A stretch of DNA of 64,000 nt, from positions 3,224,001 through 3,288,000 of the forward strand of contig OY970352.1 of assembly GCA_963718105.1 (NCBI GenBank). Direction: 5' to 3'. Shown piece by piece: positions 46,544 through 54,745 of this stretch. Numbering within the stretch: position 1 is the first letter of the stretch; the number at the start of each line of letters is the position of its first letter. The notes below the pieces were generated by a model. It did not search any database, was not told where the DNA came from, and worked only from the letters and a program-made list of their open reading frames with translations. Made by a program: the position numbers and the translations under genes. The stretch is from DASYKT01 sp963718105. GTDB lineage: Bacteria > Acidobacteriota > Blastocatellia > Pyrinomonadales > Pyrinomonadaceae.

Positions 46544-46638
46544 AAATTAGTGTAATCAGACATCCATCATCGATCTTTCCTTTTGGCAAAGTCAAGATTT
46601 TCCTGGGAGCTTGTTAGTGTTCTGATCTTGAAGTGCCT

Positions 46639-46731
46639 GTCAGTAGCGTCTTGCGTTAGCAGATGCGTAAAACCGCAACCAACGCGCTTGCTGACGCAAC
46701 CAACGCACTTGCTGACGCAAGCGCTACTGAC
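46639..46731. repeat. REP-like inverted repeat, copy 2
   Basis: GTCAGTAGCG (46639-46648) and CGCTACTGAC (46722-46731) repeat the arms found at 1898-1972. Inside, GTTAGCAGATGCGTAAA is shared and the ACGCACTTGCTGACGCAA word is present twice. Confidence 0.8.
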
Positions 46732-46786
46732 ATGAATAAAGCCCGCCCCACATAAGGGACAGGCTTTCATCATTCACCGGCGGAAA

Positions 46787-48613
46787 TTAATTACATTTCC
46801 AGGCCCCGCCGATACGTTTGGCCAAAGCCCCGCCGCCGCTTGCCTGGCAGGCGCCGGTGCCGCTATTCGCTGCGCAATCGCTGCAATACAGCAGCGTTCC
46901 GTTATCCGCCGCTGAGTAAGTGCTCGACAAAACACTGTAGGTAACGGAGCCCAGTTGTACTTCTTTCGAAAACACGGATTTCACTCCGAATTTATTCGGC
47001 AGTTCGCGGATCGCGCCGCCGATCGGATTGCCGCTGCCGTCGAACGATCCTTCTTCCGGCGCCCCGGCTGAAAAGACTATCGTTCCCGGCCCGCTGACTC
47101 CCGGGGTCGTACAAGCCGGCCCGCTCGATTGGTAACCGTCGTAGCAGTACTTATCGCCCATCGAATAGACACGCACCATTGAGTTATCGGTTTGGATCGT
47201 GTCGGCGGCGTAATTGTTCCCGGTGGAAACAAACGCCACTCTTCCGCGCAATTTTATCGGAGCGCCGAACTGGCTTCCGGTAATAACAATTGCGGATGCC
47301 GTGTTGCCCATGTCGGCGTATTGTTCACCCGGAAGAATGCGATCGCGTCCGTAGATGATCGAGTTATTGATATTTTCCGTCTGTGAATTCACGATCTGGA
47401 GCCGCGCCTCGGAGTTTATGTAGATAAACGCGCCGCCAGGATTCCCACTGGTCCCGCCGCCGAATGTATTGTTCATCTGGATAAATCCGCCGCGCTTCAA
47501 GTGAATACCGATGGTCGACGGATGATCGGCATCTTCGCCGGTATCGACAGGCGTATTAAACCAGCAGCTCGAAAAATTCCAATCCGAATTCATCGTATCG
47601 ATCCGCACACCGATATTATTGGTAAAGGTGACATGATCTGCTTTGACCTGATCGAATTGCCAGGGTACCAAATAAGCAGGCGGATCTTCATTGGGATTTG
47701 ACACACAATTAAGCCCGGACGCGTTAACTTCCTTACACTGCCGCACGTCAATACCGATATCGAAACCACGGATATCCATTTCTGAGAAGGTTATCTTAAA
47801 GGTCGAATTCGGCCAATTACCTTCACCGAGAATGCCGATCGAGTCGGGAACGATACCGCCGCTGTTGGCGGTGTCATACGCTAACAGGCCGACATCGCGA
47901 ATCGTAATTCCGTATTTCGACTCGCCGATTTTAAACACCGCCTTACCGTGAATTCCGGTCGGGTTGCTGGTTGAGATCAATGTGATACGGCTATTGCCGT
48001 AGCTCCCGCTTCCAAGACCGCCCGCGATCCCCTGTAATATTGTGTTTGACGGAAGCTCGATGGGAAGCATTCCCGCCGTAGTACTCGTCGTTCCCACGTT
48101 AAAGAATCCATTGGGAAAAAATAAAGTTCCCCCGCCGATCGCGTCTAACGCGTTTAAGCCGTCAATGATCTCTTGCGTATCGTCGCTGCTGCCGCCGGTG
48201 CCGGCCGCGCCGCACGACATGATATTGAGATACCCGTTTCCGGCCGTGCAAGCCGGCAGCATGGCATTCAAATTCAAGGTATAACTTTCCGGTTTTTCTT
48301 TTTTGTCGGAACTGATAATGACCTTGTAACGGCCCGACTTAACATCGGCCTGCCATTTTCCTACATCCCCGGAAGAGAGCGCGTAAAACGCGTCTTTACG
48401 GCCCGGGATCGCCGTCCCGATCTTCATTTTCACTGACACCGGTTTACCGGTCTGCGCATCTCTGAATTCCACCAGGGCGCCCGGTATTTTTGTTTTGACG
48501 GTTTTTGACCTTTGATCGATCGCATAACCCGAAAGGGTATTTGCCTGAACAGTAAATAAACATCCACAGAGCAAGGCCAACAAAGAGACCGCTCTCAATA
48601 CTTGCTTGAACAT
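46787..48613 (-). CDS. Secreted right-handed beta-helix protein (pectate-lyase_3-like)
   Basis: 608 aa. Signal peptide ends near VQA. Residues 25-120 form a small beta domain (LSGYAIDQRSKTVKTKIPGA). From about 130 the CGAAGTGGSSDDTQEIIDGL segment and the GGGTLFFPNGFFNVG that follows are the opening of a Pfam PF12708-type parallel beta-helix. The C-terminal tail has a CSDCAAN knot and ends KRIGGAWKCN, identical in layout to the frameshifted paralogue. Polysaccharide binding or cleavage outside the cell is likely; catalytic residues are not identifiable. It is expressed from a leader sharing a pseudoknot with the paralogue. Confidence 0.75.
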   Translation of the reverse strand: MFKQVLRAVSLLALLCGCLFTVQANTLSGYAIDQRSKTVKTKIPGALVEFRDAQTGKPVSVKMKIGTAIPGRKDAFYALSSGDVGKWQADVKSGRYKVIISSDKKEKPESYTLNLNAMLPACTAGNGYLNIMSCGAAGTGGSSDDTQEIIDGLNALDAIGGGTLFFPNGFFNVGTTSTTAGMLPIELPSNTILQGIAGGLGSGSYGNSRITLISTSNPTGIHGKAVFKIGESKYGITIRDVGLLAYDTANSGGIVPDSIGILGEGNWPNSTFKITFSEMDIRGFDIGIDVRQCKEVNASGLNCVSNPNEDPPAYLVPWQFDQVKADHVTFTNNIGVRIDTMNSDWNFSSCWFNTPVDTGEDADHPSTIGIHLKRGGFIQMNNTFGGGTSGNPGGAFIYINSEARLQIVNSQTENINNSIIYGRDRILPGEQYADMGNTASAIVITGSQFGAPIKLRGRVAFVSTGNNYAADTIQTDNSMVRVYSMGDKYCYDGYQSSGPACTTPGVSGPGTIVFSAGAPEEGSFDGSGNPIGGAIRELPNKFGVKSVFSKEVQLGSVTYSVLSSTYSAADNGTLLYCSDCAANSGTGACQASGGGALAKRIGGAWKCN

Positions 48614-48641
48614 AAAAATCCCTCCATTTTTTTATTTAAGT

Positions 48642-48718
48642 CCGCTTGGGAAAACTGACTACTTCGAAACGTTATCGAAGGAATATGAGACTGTAGTAAG
48701 CGGGAAAAACTACTGCTC
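48642..48718 (-). promoter_or_regulatory. Pseudoknotted leader RNA of the intact beta-helix gene (copy B)
   Basis: On the minus strand: P1 pairs GAG and GTAG with CTAC and CTC (48710-48718 with 48687-48696) around the loop TTTTTCCCGCTTA. P2 is CTTCGA/TCGAAG (48675-48680 with 48662-48667). Then TTTTCCCAAGCGG, whose AAGCGG (48642-48647) pairs with CCGCTT in the loop (48698-48703). Stem sequences differ from copy A but pairing is kept. TTGACT (48766-48771) and GATGAT (48742-48747) form the presumed promoter. Confidence 0.6.
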
Positions 48719-48801
48719 AAATGCTAAGGCAATAGATTTCCATCATCAATCTTTCATTTTGGCAAAGTCAAGGTTTTTGGGAGATTGATAGTGTCATAAC
48801 A

Positions 48802-48882
48802 ATTCGGAATAGATGAAAGATCATAGAGGTGAGAGAGCCGAATCTCTTATCTGTCAGCTATCAGTTATCATCTATTCCGAAT
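48802..48882. repeat. Nested inverted repeat of the TCTATTCCG family, copy 3
   Basis: Arms ATTCGGAATAGATGA (48802-48816) and TCATCTATTCCGAAT (48868-48882) are perfect over 15 bp. The interior has AGAGAGCCGAATCTCT and ATCTGTCAGCTATCAG. It lies in the 337-bp divergent gap with the leader RNA. Confidence 0.75.
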
Positions 48883-48950
48883 GGCGATCCCGCAGATTCA
48901 CGTCGCCTGATTGAAAAAGGCGGCAACTCAATCTAAACTTCAATTTTCAA

Positions 48951-49847
48951 ATGAACGAAGAACAGCAGACAAACTTTCCGCCCGTGCTTTACGTAGTTTT
49001 CGGGGTCACGCTCTGGAGCCTGGGCGGCGTGATGTTCAAGCTGACCTCGATCACGGGTTTCGAGGCGAATATGGGCCGCTGTTTTTTTGCGGCGATCACG
49101 ATATTTTTTCTCACCCGGCATTTGGGTTTGAAACTCGACCGCTGGGTGCTGCTCAATTCCCTTTTTTACACCGGCGCGCTTTCGTTCTTTGCGCTCGCCA
49201 ATAAAAAGACCACTGCCGCCAACGCCATCTTTCTGCAATACACCGCGCCGATCTATGTGCTGGTGCTCGCGCCTTTTGTCTTAAAAGAAAAATTCAAATG
49301 GACAGACCTGATCACTGTCGCGATCTGCCTGACGGGTATGTCGTTTTTCTTTTTTGATCAAACGCCGGTCGGCGATCTTTCGCCCGAATCGCAGATGCAG
49401 GGCAATATCCTGGGCCTGGCTTCCGGAGTTTGTTTCGGGGTCTATATGCTTTTGCTGCGCACACCCCGTGCCCTCAAACACAACCCGGCCGTTTCCGTTT
49501 TTTACGGCAACCTGATGGCAATACTTTTTATGCTGCCATTCGTGATCAGCGCGCCTTCGGTGTGGAAACCGATGGACTTTCTGGCTGTCGCTATTTTGGG
49601 AATTTTTCAGATCGGGCTGGCCTATTACTTTTTCACGCTCGGCGTAGCCAAAGGCGTGCGCTCGCTCGACGCCAGCATCATCGGTTTTATCGAGCCGATA
49701 TTTAATCCCCTCTGGGTGTTTCTCGTCGTGGGCGAGCAGCCCGCCAAATGGGCGCTGATCGGCGGCGCGGTCATCGTCACCGCAGTGGTCATTCACACCA
49801 TCCGCCACACAAAAAACTCGGCTCCGCCGCTCGAGCCGGTAACTTAG
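48951..49847 (+). CDS. EamA/DMT-family transporter
   Basis: 298 aa, ten membrane segments in two EamA halves: first half starting LYVVFGVTLWSLGGVMFKL, second half around ILGLASGVCFGVYMLLLRT. GFIEPIFNPLWVFLVVGEQP at the end of the second half is typical. An inner-membrane metabolite exporter of unknown substrate. No clear SD sequence precedes the ATG. Confidence 0.85.
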   Translation: MNEEQQTNFPPVLYVVFGVTLWSLGGVMFKLTSITGFEANMGRCFFAAITIFFLTRHLGLKLDRWVLLNSLFYTGALSFFALANKKTTAANAIFLQYTAPIYVLVLAPFVLKEKFKWTDLITVAICLTGMSFFFFDQTPVGDLSPESQMQGNILGLASGVCFGVYMLLLRTPRALKHNPAVSVFYGNLMAILFMLPFVISAPSVWKPMDFLAVAILGIFQIGLAYYFFTLGVAKGVRSLDASIIGFIEPIFNPLWVFLVVGEQPAKWALIGGAVIVTAVVIHTIRHTKNSAPPLEPVT

Positions 49848-49861
49848 AACAAAATTTCCTT

Positions 49862-50000
49862 AAAGTCCCCAGCGGGGACGCGAGATAATAGCCCCGGGTA
49901 AGTGAGCGAAGCGAACGCGACCCGGGGTAAAGACGGATAGGAACGAAGCCCTGAAAGGGCGACAGACGCATACGTCGCCCTTTCAGGGCTTACACATTTA
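49862..50000. repeat. Cluster of GC-rich palindromes after the EamA gene
   Basis: CCCCAGCGGGGA, then CCCCGGGTAAGTGAGCGAAG with ACCCGGGGT, then AGCCCTGAAAGGGCGAC and its complement GTCGCCCTTTCAGGGCT lie in a row. The last pair is a strong hairpin (about 49948-49989). No gene. Confidence 0.6.
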
Positions 50001-50019
50001 AATTTTGTCTACCCCAGTT

Positions 50020-50250
50020 TTAAAGGGAATAGGGTTTGCTGGTCCGCTTTAATTCTGCCTGAAACTCCGCATCTTGTAAGGCGTTTTTTAAGTCCATAAA
50101 TCGGGGCGGCATCCCTATCCAACCCTCTCCGTTACAAGCAAGACATTTAGAAGATAAATGTTGTACATCTTTAGGAACATCTTCTTCGGTAAAACCCCAA
50201 ATTCTATGAAGGTTGCCAAATCCATCACAGTTTGAGCATTTGTCGCCCAT
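50020..50250 (-). CDS. Small zinc-finger protein with two DnaJ-type CxxCxGxG motifs
   Basis: 76 aa. CSNCDGFG (residues 5-12) and CLACNGEG (35-42) are the paired CxxCxGxG modules that bind one zinc in DnaJ and related small proteins. A 25-residue helical tail follows. It could be a chaperone-like adaptor or a stand-alone zinc ribbon. There are no neighbours with the same orientation nearby. Confidence 0.6.
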   Translation of the reverse strand: MGDKCSNCDGFGNLHRIWGFTEEDVPKDVQHLSSKCLACNGEGWIGMPPRFMDLKNALQDAEFQAELKRTSKPYSL

Positions 50251-50482
50251 GATTATTTAACATCACTCATATCTGCATTTTATAAGACCCTAATATTCCC
50301 AACACTAGCTGAATCGTGGTTTTTGGGCCTTTGGTTTTATTCTGTTTCTTTTGGTATCTCCTACTCCTTTAACCTTTAATTCCTCCGTAACTTTACGAGA
50401 CAAAAAATTGAGCGCCCATTGGACACTCAATTGACGTAGATCGCTAAAGAAGCCCGCTGGCAAGGAAAAGGCTCTTTAGAAT

Positions 50483-50908
50483 TTAGACTTTCTTGAAGAT
50501 AAAGGTATCGGTATAGGCGGAGCGGCCGCTGGAATCTGTAAAGCGGTTATAAAATGTAACCAGCAGCTGTTTGTTAGGCAGCGGCGTAATCACCACGATC
50601 TTGCTGCTAAATCCGGTGGTAAAGATCGCCGAAACCGACAAAGCGTCCGTGGTCGGATTACTGCTGACGTTTTCGCTATAAGCAAATCCCGGCACTATGC
50701 CCCAGTCACAATCGCTCGCGCCGCACTTTGCCCAGGCGTGTACTTTAAGAGCCGCGCCGCTGCCGGTGATCTCCAGAACGGTCATTCCGCTGGTGGCGGC
50801 ATCCACATTCTTGAACTTGCCTAAAAACTTACTTACCTGGGCCGAAGCCGCGGTCGAGGTCAGCGCCATCGCCGCGACAATAAATAACACTCTTGTAAAA
50901 TTTTTCAT
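50483..50908 (-). CDS. Secreted protein with a CDWG motif
   Basis: 141 aa. Signal peptide to about residue 23 (cleavage at ASAQ). The mature domain contains LKVHAWAKCGASDCDWG, a motif that recurs in secreted beta-rich domains of many environmental bacteria. The two Cys may form a disulfide. The C-terminal half is beta-strand-like (KIVVITPLPNKQLLVTFYNR). The function is unknown. GGAGG lies before the ATG. Confidence 0.7.
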   Translation of the reverse strand: MKNFTRVLFIVAAMALTSTAASAQVSKFLGKFKNVDAATSGMTVLEITGSGAALKVHAWAKCGASDCDWGIVPGFAYSENVSSNPTTDALSVSAIFTTGFSSKIVVITPLPNKQLLVTFYNRFTDSSGRSAYTDTFIFKKV

Positions 50909-51327
50909 AAATATCCTCCGTAAATTATGGTTGTGAGTTGCAACCGGACGCTGGCAGACGCCGTTTCCGGTCGTTAATTTTCCGAAAATTTACAGGGAAT
51001 TTCGGGAGAATCCGTCTTCTTATCTTTTCCATCGCGTAAGACGAAAGAAGACGTAATGTGTTTATCGGATAAATACGGGCATGTCAGGTCTTTTGGGAAC
51101 TTTACAAAGCCCGTTTACTGTCTATCTGCGTTTTTATGAGAAAACGGGCTAAACGTTACACCTCTTTGATGATTTCGGGTTTAGACACGGGTGGCTGCTG
51201 AAAGCTTTAATTTCCCGTATCTTATGATAAACTTAGCTAATAAACGTGAAAACACGGGCTTATTGCTCGTCTTAATTTTAAAAGCTATTACATGATCTTG
51301 CTGCAATAATTTTTGGAGAAAACTCTT
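50909..51327. other. Intergenic region upstream of pckG
   Basis: No gene supported. A hairpin AGCCCGTTT (51108-51116) / AAACGGGCT (51142-51150) with a 25-nt loop could belong to a leader or a terminator. AT-rich DNA after 51230 suits a pckG promoter, but I find no clean -35/-10 pair. Confidence 0.4.
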
Positions 51328-53214
51328 ATGACAGATATCAATGCGCCGGCGAGCGTCAAGAACGAAGAATTGCTGCACTGGGTGACGGAAATGGTCAGCC
51401 TTTGCAAGCCAGACAGCGTCTATTGGTGCGACGGTTCGCAGGAAGAATACGACCGCCTCTGCCAGCAGATGGTGGACAGCGGAACTTTTATCAAACTGGA
51501 CCAGGCCAAGCGCCCCAATTCTTTTTTGGCGCGCTCGCACCCGTCGGACGTAGCGCGGGTCGAAGACCGCACCTACATCTGCTCGCTCAGCAAGGGCGAC
51601 GCCGGCCCGACCAATAACTGGATGGCGCCCAAAGAAATGAAGGCCCTCCTCAATCCGAAATTTGACGGCTCGATGAAGGGGCGCACGATGTACGTCATCC
51701 CCTTCTGCATGGGCCCGCTGGGTTCGCCGATCTCGCAATTCGGCCTGCAGCTTTCCGATTCGCCCTACGTCGTGGTCAACATGAACATCATGACCCGCAT
51801 GGGCACCGGGGCGCTCGATGCGCTGGGCGACGGTGAATTCGTGCACTGCCTGCACTCCGTGGGTATGCCGCTCGCCGAGGGCCAGGCCGATGTCTCATGG
51901 CCGTGCAGCCCGGACCCGAAAGATAAATACATCGTCCACTTCCCTGAAGAAAGATTGATCGCCAGCTACGGCTCGGGCTATGGCGGTAATGCGCTGCTCG
52001 GTAAAAAATGTCTGGCGCTGCGTATCGCTTCCACGCTCGGACGCGCGCAGGGCTGGCTGGCCGAACACATGCTCATCGTCGGCGTGAAATCGCCCGACGG
52101 CCGCAAGGATTATGTCTGCGCCGCTTTCCCCTCGGCCTGCGGCAAAACGAATTTTGCGATGCTCATTCCGCCCAAGCCTTTTCAGGAAGACGGCTGGGAG
52201 ATCACGACCGTCGGCGACGACATCGCCTGGATCAAGCCGGATGAGAACGGCAAGCTTTTCGCCATCAATCCCGAAGCCGGATTTTTCGGCGTCGCGCCCG
52301 GCACGAATTACGAAACCAATCCGAACGCGATGGAGTCCATCAAGGAAAACACCATCTTTACTAACGTGGCGCTGACCGATGACGGCGACGTCTGGTGGGA
52401 AGGCATGGGCCCCGCGCCGGCGCACGCCATCGATTGGCAGAATAACGATTGGACACCCGGTACCGACGCCAAGGCCGCGCACCCGAACGCGCGCTTTACC
52501 GCGCCGATCACACAGTGCCCGGTCGTTGATGAAAACTTTGACGACCCGAAAGGCGTGCCCGTTTCGGCCTTCGTCTTTGGCGGACGCCGCAACAGCGTCG
52601 TGCCGCTCGTGATGCAATCTTTTAACTGGACGTTTGGCGTCTACAGCGCGGCCACGATGGGTTCGGAAATGACGGCCGCCGCGTTTGGCAACATCGGCGA
52701 AGTGCGCCGCGACCCGTTCGCGATGCTTCCCTTCTGCGGTTATCACATGGGCGACTACTTCGGACACTGGCTCGATTTCGGCCGCCAGATCCCCAACCCG
52801 CCGCGGATGTTTACCGTCAACTGGTTCCTCAAGGACAAGGACGGCAAATTTGCCTGGCCCGGTTTTGGCGATAATATGCGCGTGCTGAAATGGATCGTGG
52901 AACGCTCGCGCGGCGAAGCGGCCAGTGTGGAAACTCCGCTCGGCTGGATGCCTAAGTACGAAGACCTCGATTGGCGCGGGCTGGATTTTTCGCGCGAACA
53001 GTTTGAGGCCGTCATGAAACTCGATCGCGATATGTGGATCAAAGAGATCTCAATGCACGACGAACTCTTCTTTAAACTCTATGACCGCCTGCCCAAGGAA
53101 ATGACGTTCATCAGAGAGCTTTTGGTTTCGAGCCTCTGGCGCTCAAGCGACCTCGGCTTAGCGACTCCCCGCATCGAACCGGAAGAAGCAGTGAAAGCCG
53201 CGGGAGAGAAGTAA
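51328..53214 (+). CDS. pckG: Phosphoenolpyruvate carboxykinase (GTP)
   Basis: 628 aa from ATG 51328, preceded by TGGAGA; a TTG five codons upstream is less likely. The enzyme converts oxaloacetate + GTP to PEP + CO2 in gluconeogenesis. P-loop FPSACGKTNFAMLIPP is the GTP-class kinase loop with its reactive Cys; GDDIAWIKPDENGKL gives a metal-binding Asp pair. FGGRRNSVVPLVMQSFNW and the NYPPRMF-like PNPPRMFTVNWF are conserved. Length is typical. A terminator follows at 53268. Confidence 0.97.
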   Translation: MTDINAPASVKNEELLHWVTEMVSLCKPDSVYWCDGSQEEYDRLCQQMVDSGTFIKLDQAKRPNSFLARSHPSDVARVEDRTYICSLSKGDAGPTNNWMAPKEMKALLNPKFDGSMKGRTMYVIPFCMGPLGSPISQFGLQLSDSPYVVVNMNIMTRMGTGALDALGDGEFVHCLHSVGMPLAEGQADVSWPCSPDPKDKYIVHFPEERLIASYGSGYGGNALLGKKCLALRIASTLGRAQGWLAEHMLIVGVKSPDGRKDYVCAAFPSACGKTNFAMLIPPKPFQEDGWEITTVGDDIAWIKPDENGKLFAINPEAGFFGVAPGTNYETNPNAMESIKENTIFTNVALTDDGDVWWEGMGPAPAHAIDWQNNDWTPGTDAKAAHPNARFTAPITQCPVVDENFDDPKGVPVSAFVFGGRRNSVVPLVMQSFNWTFGVYSAATMGSEMTAAAFGNIGEVRRDPFAMLPFCGYHMGDYFGHWLDFGRQIPNPPRMFTVNWFLKDKDGKFAWPGFGDNMRVLKWIVERSRGEAASVETPLGWMPKYEDLDWRGLDFSREQFEAVMKLDRDMWIKEISMHDELFFKLYDRLPKEMTFIRELLVSSLWRSSDLGLATPRIEPEEAVKAAGEK

Positions 53215-53267
53215 AGATAATAATTGCGCGCCGCTTATGGTGCCCAAATTTGTCTAACTATAAAAAG

Positions 53268-53295
53268 GAGCGAGCTTTGTTTTCGCTCTTTTTTT
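53268..53295 (+). terminator. Terminator after pckG
   Basis: GAGCGA (53268-53273) and TCGCTC (53283-53288) close a short hairpin and T7 follows (53289-53295). It precedes the AT-rich gene. Confidence 0.7.
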
Positions 53296-53336
53296 ATGAC
53301 ATATTCCGTAAGTACACGCACGGCATCTTCCATGTT

Positions 53337-54176
53337 ATGAGCGATGAGAGTGAAAATTTAGAAGTTAAAGAAGAAGACAGTTCTAAATTAAAGACGGAGC
53401 TTCTGGACTCTACCTTAATGAAGGCTCTTGGTGTTTCAATTGCCGTTTATTTTATCTCGTACACTTTTTTTTCCTTACTTTTTGGAAATACCGTTGGTGG
53501 TTTTATAGCCACTCCACTAACCGCAGTGTCGCTTTTTCTTACCGCTCGTTGGGATAGATTGCGTGAATCTAAGGAAATCAGCCTAAATAACGTTCGTAAC
53601 ATCTTCAATTTGGTAAAGATAAGTTATTCAAATATCTTTTTATCCATTCTATTTATTTTTGTATTTCAATTTGTTAGTGGTTATATTGTTTCCTCTTTCG
53701 ACACTACAGATGTTTCTCCTGAGGGATATTCTGGTTTCTTGGAGTATATTTCTTGCGATTGTTCTCTTTCTATCGCAATTTCGTTTTTTATTTTAATGTA
53801 TTTATCCTTTTTAGTAGGCGGTTATTTTTCAGCCAGATTGGCTTTGGGCAAATCTATTCCACCTTACCGACACGCTGTTCTTGGCTCTTTTTCTTTTTTT
53901 ACTCTGAGTTCTCTCCTTACAATGGTTATGTTTTCTTTAGAAGGAAAAGAATTTAAATCGGTTTTTTTCAGTGAGGAAGTTAGTATCGGATATAAAATAT
54001 TGGATTTTTCACAATTCATACTAATGCCTTTGATCGGTGCGAAAATTGCGGTCGTCAGACATAAAATCAAAGAAACAGAGCGCATTAAGAAGGCTGAAGA
54101 AAATGCGAAAAAGAAACAGGAATTCGACAAACTCGTAACTTCCGAAATTGAAAGACTGAAACCAAAAGAGGGGTAA
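53337..54176 (+). CDS. AT-rich polytopic membrane protein of unknown function
   Basis: 279 aa from ATG 53337; an upstream TTG frame from 53250 overlaps the pckG terminator and is unlikely. Five or so hydrophobic segments begin near residue 35 (ALGVSIAVYFISYTFFSLLF). The last 40 residues are charged and helical (KIKETERIKKAEENAKKKQE). Base composition is visibly more AT-rich than neighbouring genes, suggesting recent transfer. I do not recognise the family. Confidence 0.6.
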   Translation: MSDESENLEVKEEDSSKLKTELLDSTLMKALGVSIAVYFISYTFFSLLFGNTVGGFIATPLTAVSLFLTARWDRLRESKEISLNNVRNIFNLVKISYSNIFLSILFIFVFQFVSGYIVSSFDTTDVSPEGYSGFLEYISCDCSLSIAISFFILMYLSFLVGGYFSARLALGKSIPPYRHAVLGSFSFFTLSSLLTMVMFSLEGKEFKSVFFSEEVSIGYKILDFSQFILMPLIGAKIAVVRHKIKETERIKKAEENAKKKQEFDKLVTSEIERLKPKEG

Positions 54177-54265
54177 ACGACTCTGATAAAAAGGGGTTAA
54201 GACGGAAGGAAGAAAAACGGATCTTGAACTTGGCCTTCCATCTTTAGTGATATAATTTACGAACT

Positions 54266-54472
54266 ATGACCCAATCACAAGCGACAGTTGAAGTTTTCTG
54301 GACAGCTTTTCAGGCTATGAAAAAGTCTGAAAAAGAGGCATTTATTGCCAAGCTTTTGCAGGATAAAAAGTTTGCGGACGATTTGCGTTTGGCGGTGACG
54401 ATAAATAAGCGCAAAAAAGAGCCGACGGTTGCGCTCGACGATTATCTGGAGAAGCGTGCAAAGAAAAAGTAA
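54266..54472 (+). CDS. Putative antitoxin of a RelE/ParE-type pair
   Basis: 68 aa, charged and helical. It begins MTQSQATVEVFWTAFQAMKK, has KEAFIAKLLQDKKFADDLRL in the middle and ends in basic KRAKKK. TAA is directly followed by the ATG of the toxin gene, the usual coupled layout. DNA binding is not visible; its antitoxin role rests on the partner. Confidence 0.7.
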   Translation: MTQSQATVEVFWTAFQAMKKSEKEAFIAKLLQDKKFADDLRLAVTINKRKKEPTVALDDYLEKRAKKK

Positions 54473-54745
54473 ATGCCCTATAAAATATCTCTCACCAGAT
54501 CAGCAATTAAAGAACCCGAAAGCCTTCCAGCCAAGATTCACGACAAAGTCATCGCCCACCTACGGCAGTTGGAAGAAAATCCACGGATGCCCGGCGCGGA
54601 GAAATTAACCGCCTTTCCCGAATACAAACTGCGAGTCGGAAACCGTCGTATCATTTTCGAGATTGACGATATTAAGCGCGAGGTCAAAGTGCTGATGGTC
54701 GAGGATCGTAAGCAAGTCTATAAACGGTTGAGAAGAAAGCGATAG
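54473..54745 (+). CDS. RelE/ParE-family toxin
   Basis: 90 aa. MPYKISLTRSAIKEPESLP is the family opening. HDKVIAHLRQLEENPRMPGA, KLTAFPEYKLRVGNRRIIFE and KVLMVEDRKQVYKRLRRKR give the fold of the RelE/ParE superfamily: Arg-rich strand, then a last strand with Arg/Tyr. It may cut mRNA on the ribosome or act on gyrase; the sequence does not decide. Located just downstream of the AT-rich patch. Confidence 0.8.
   Translation: MPYKISLTRSAIKEPESLPAKIHDKVIAHLRQLEENPRMPGAEKLTAFPEYKLRVGNRRIIFEIDDIKREVKVLMVEDRKQVYKRLRRKR

Noticed and set aside
46441..48771. c-di-GMP, SAM, TPP, cobalamin or preQ1 riboswitch as identity of the pseudoknot leader
   Set aside because: None of their signature motifs could be found; only the generic pseudoknot topology is shared.
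51895..52767. 290-aa open frame antisense to pckG
   Set aside because: Shadow of a GC-rich conserved enzyme gene; no recognisable motif.
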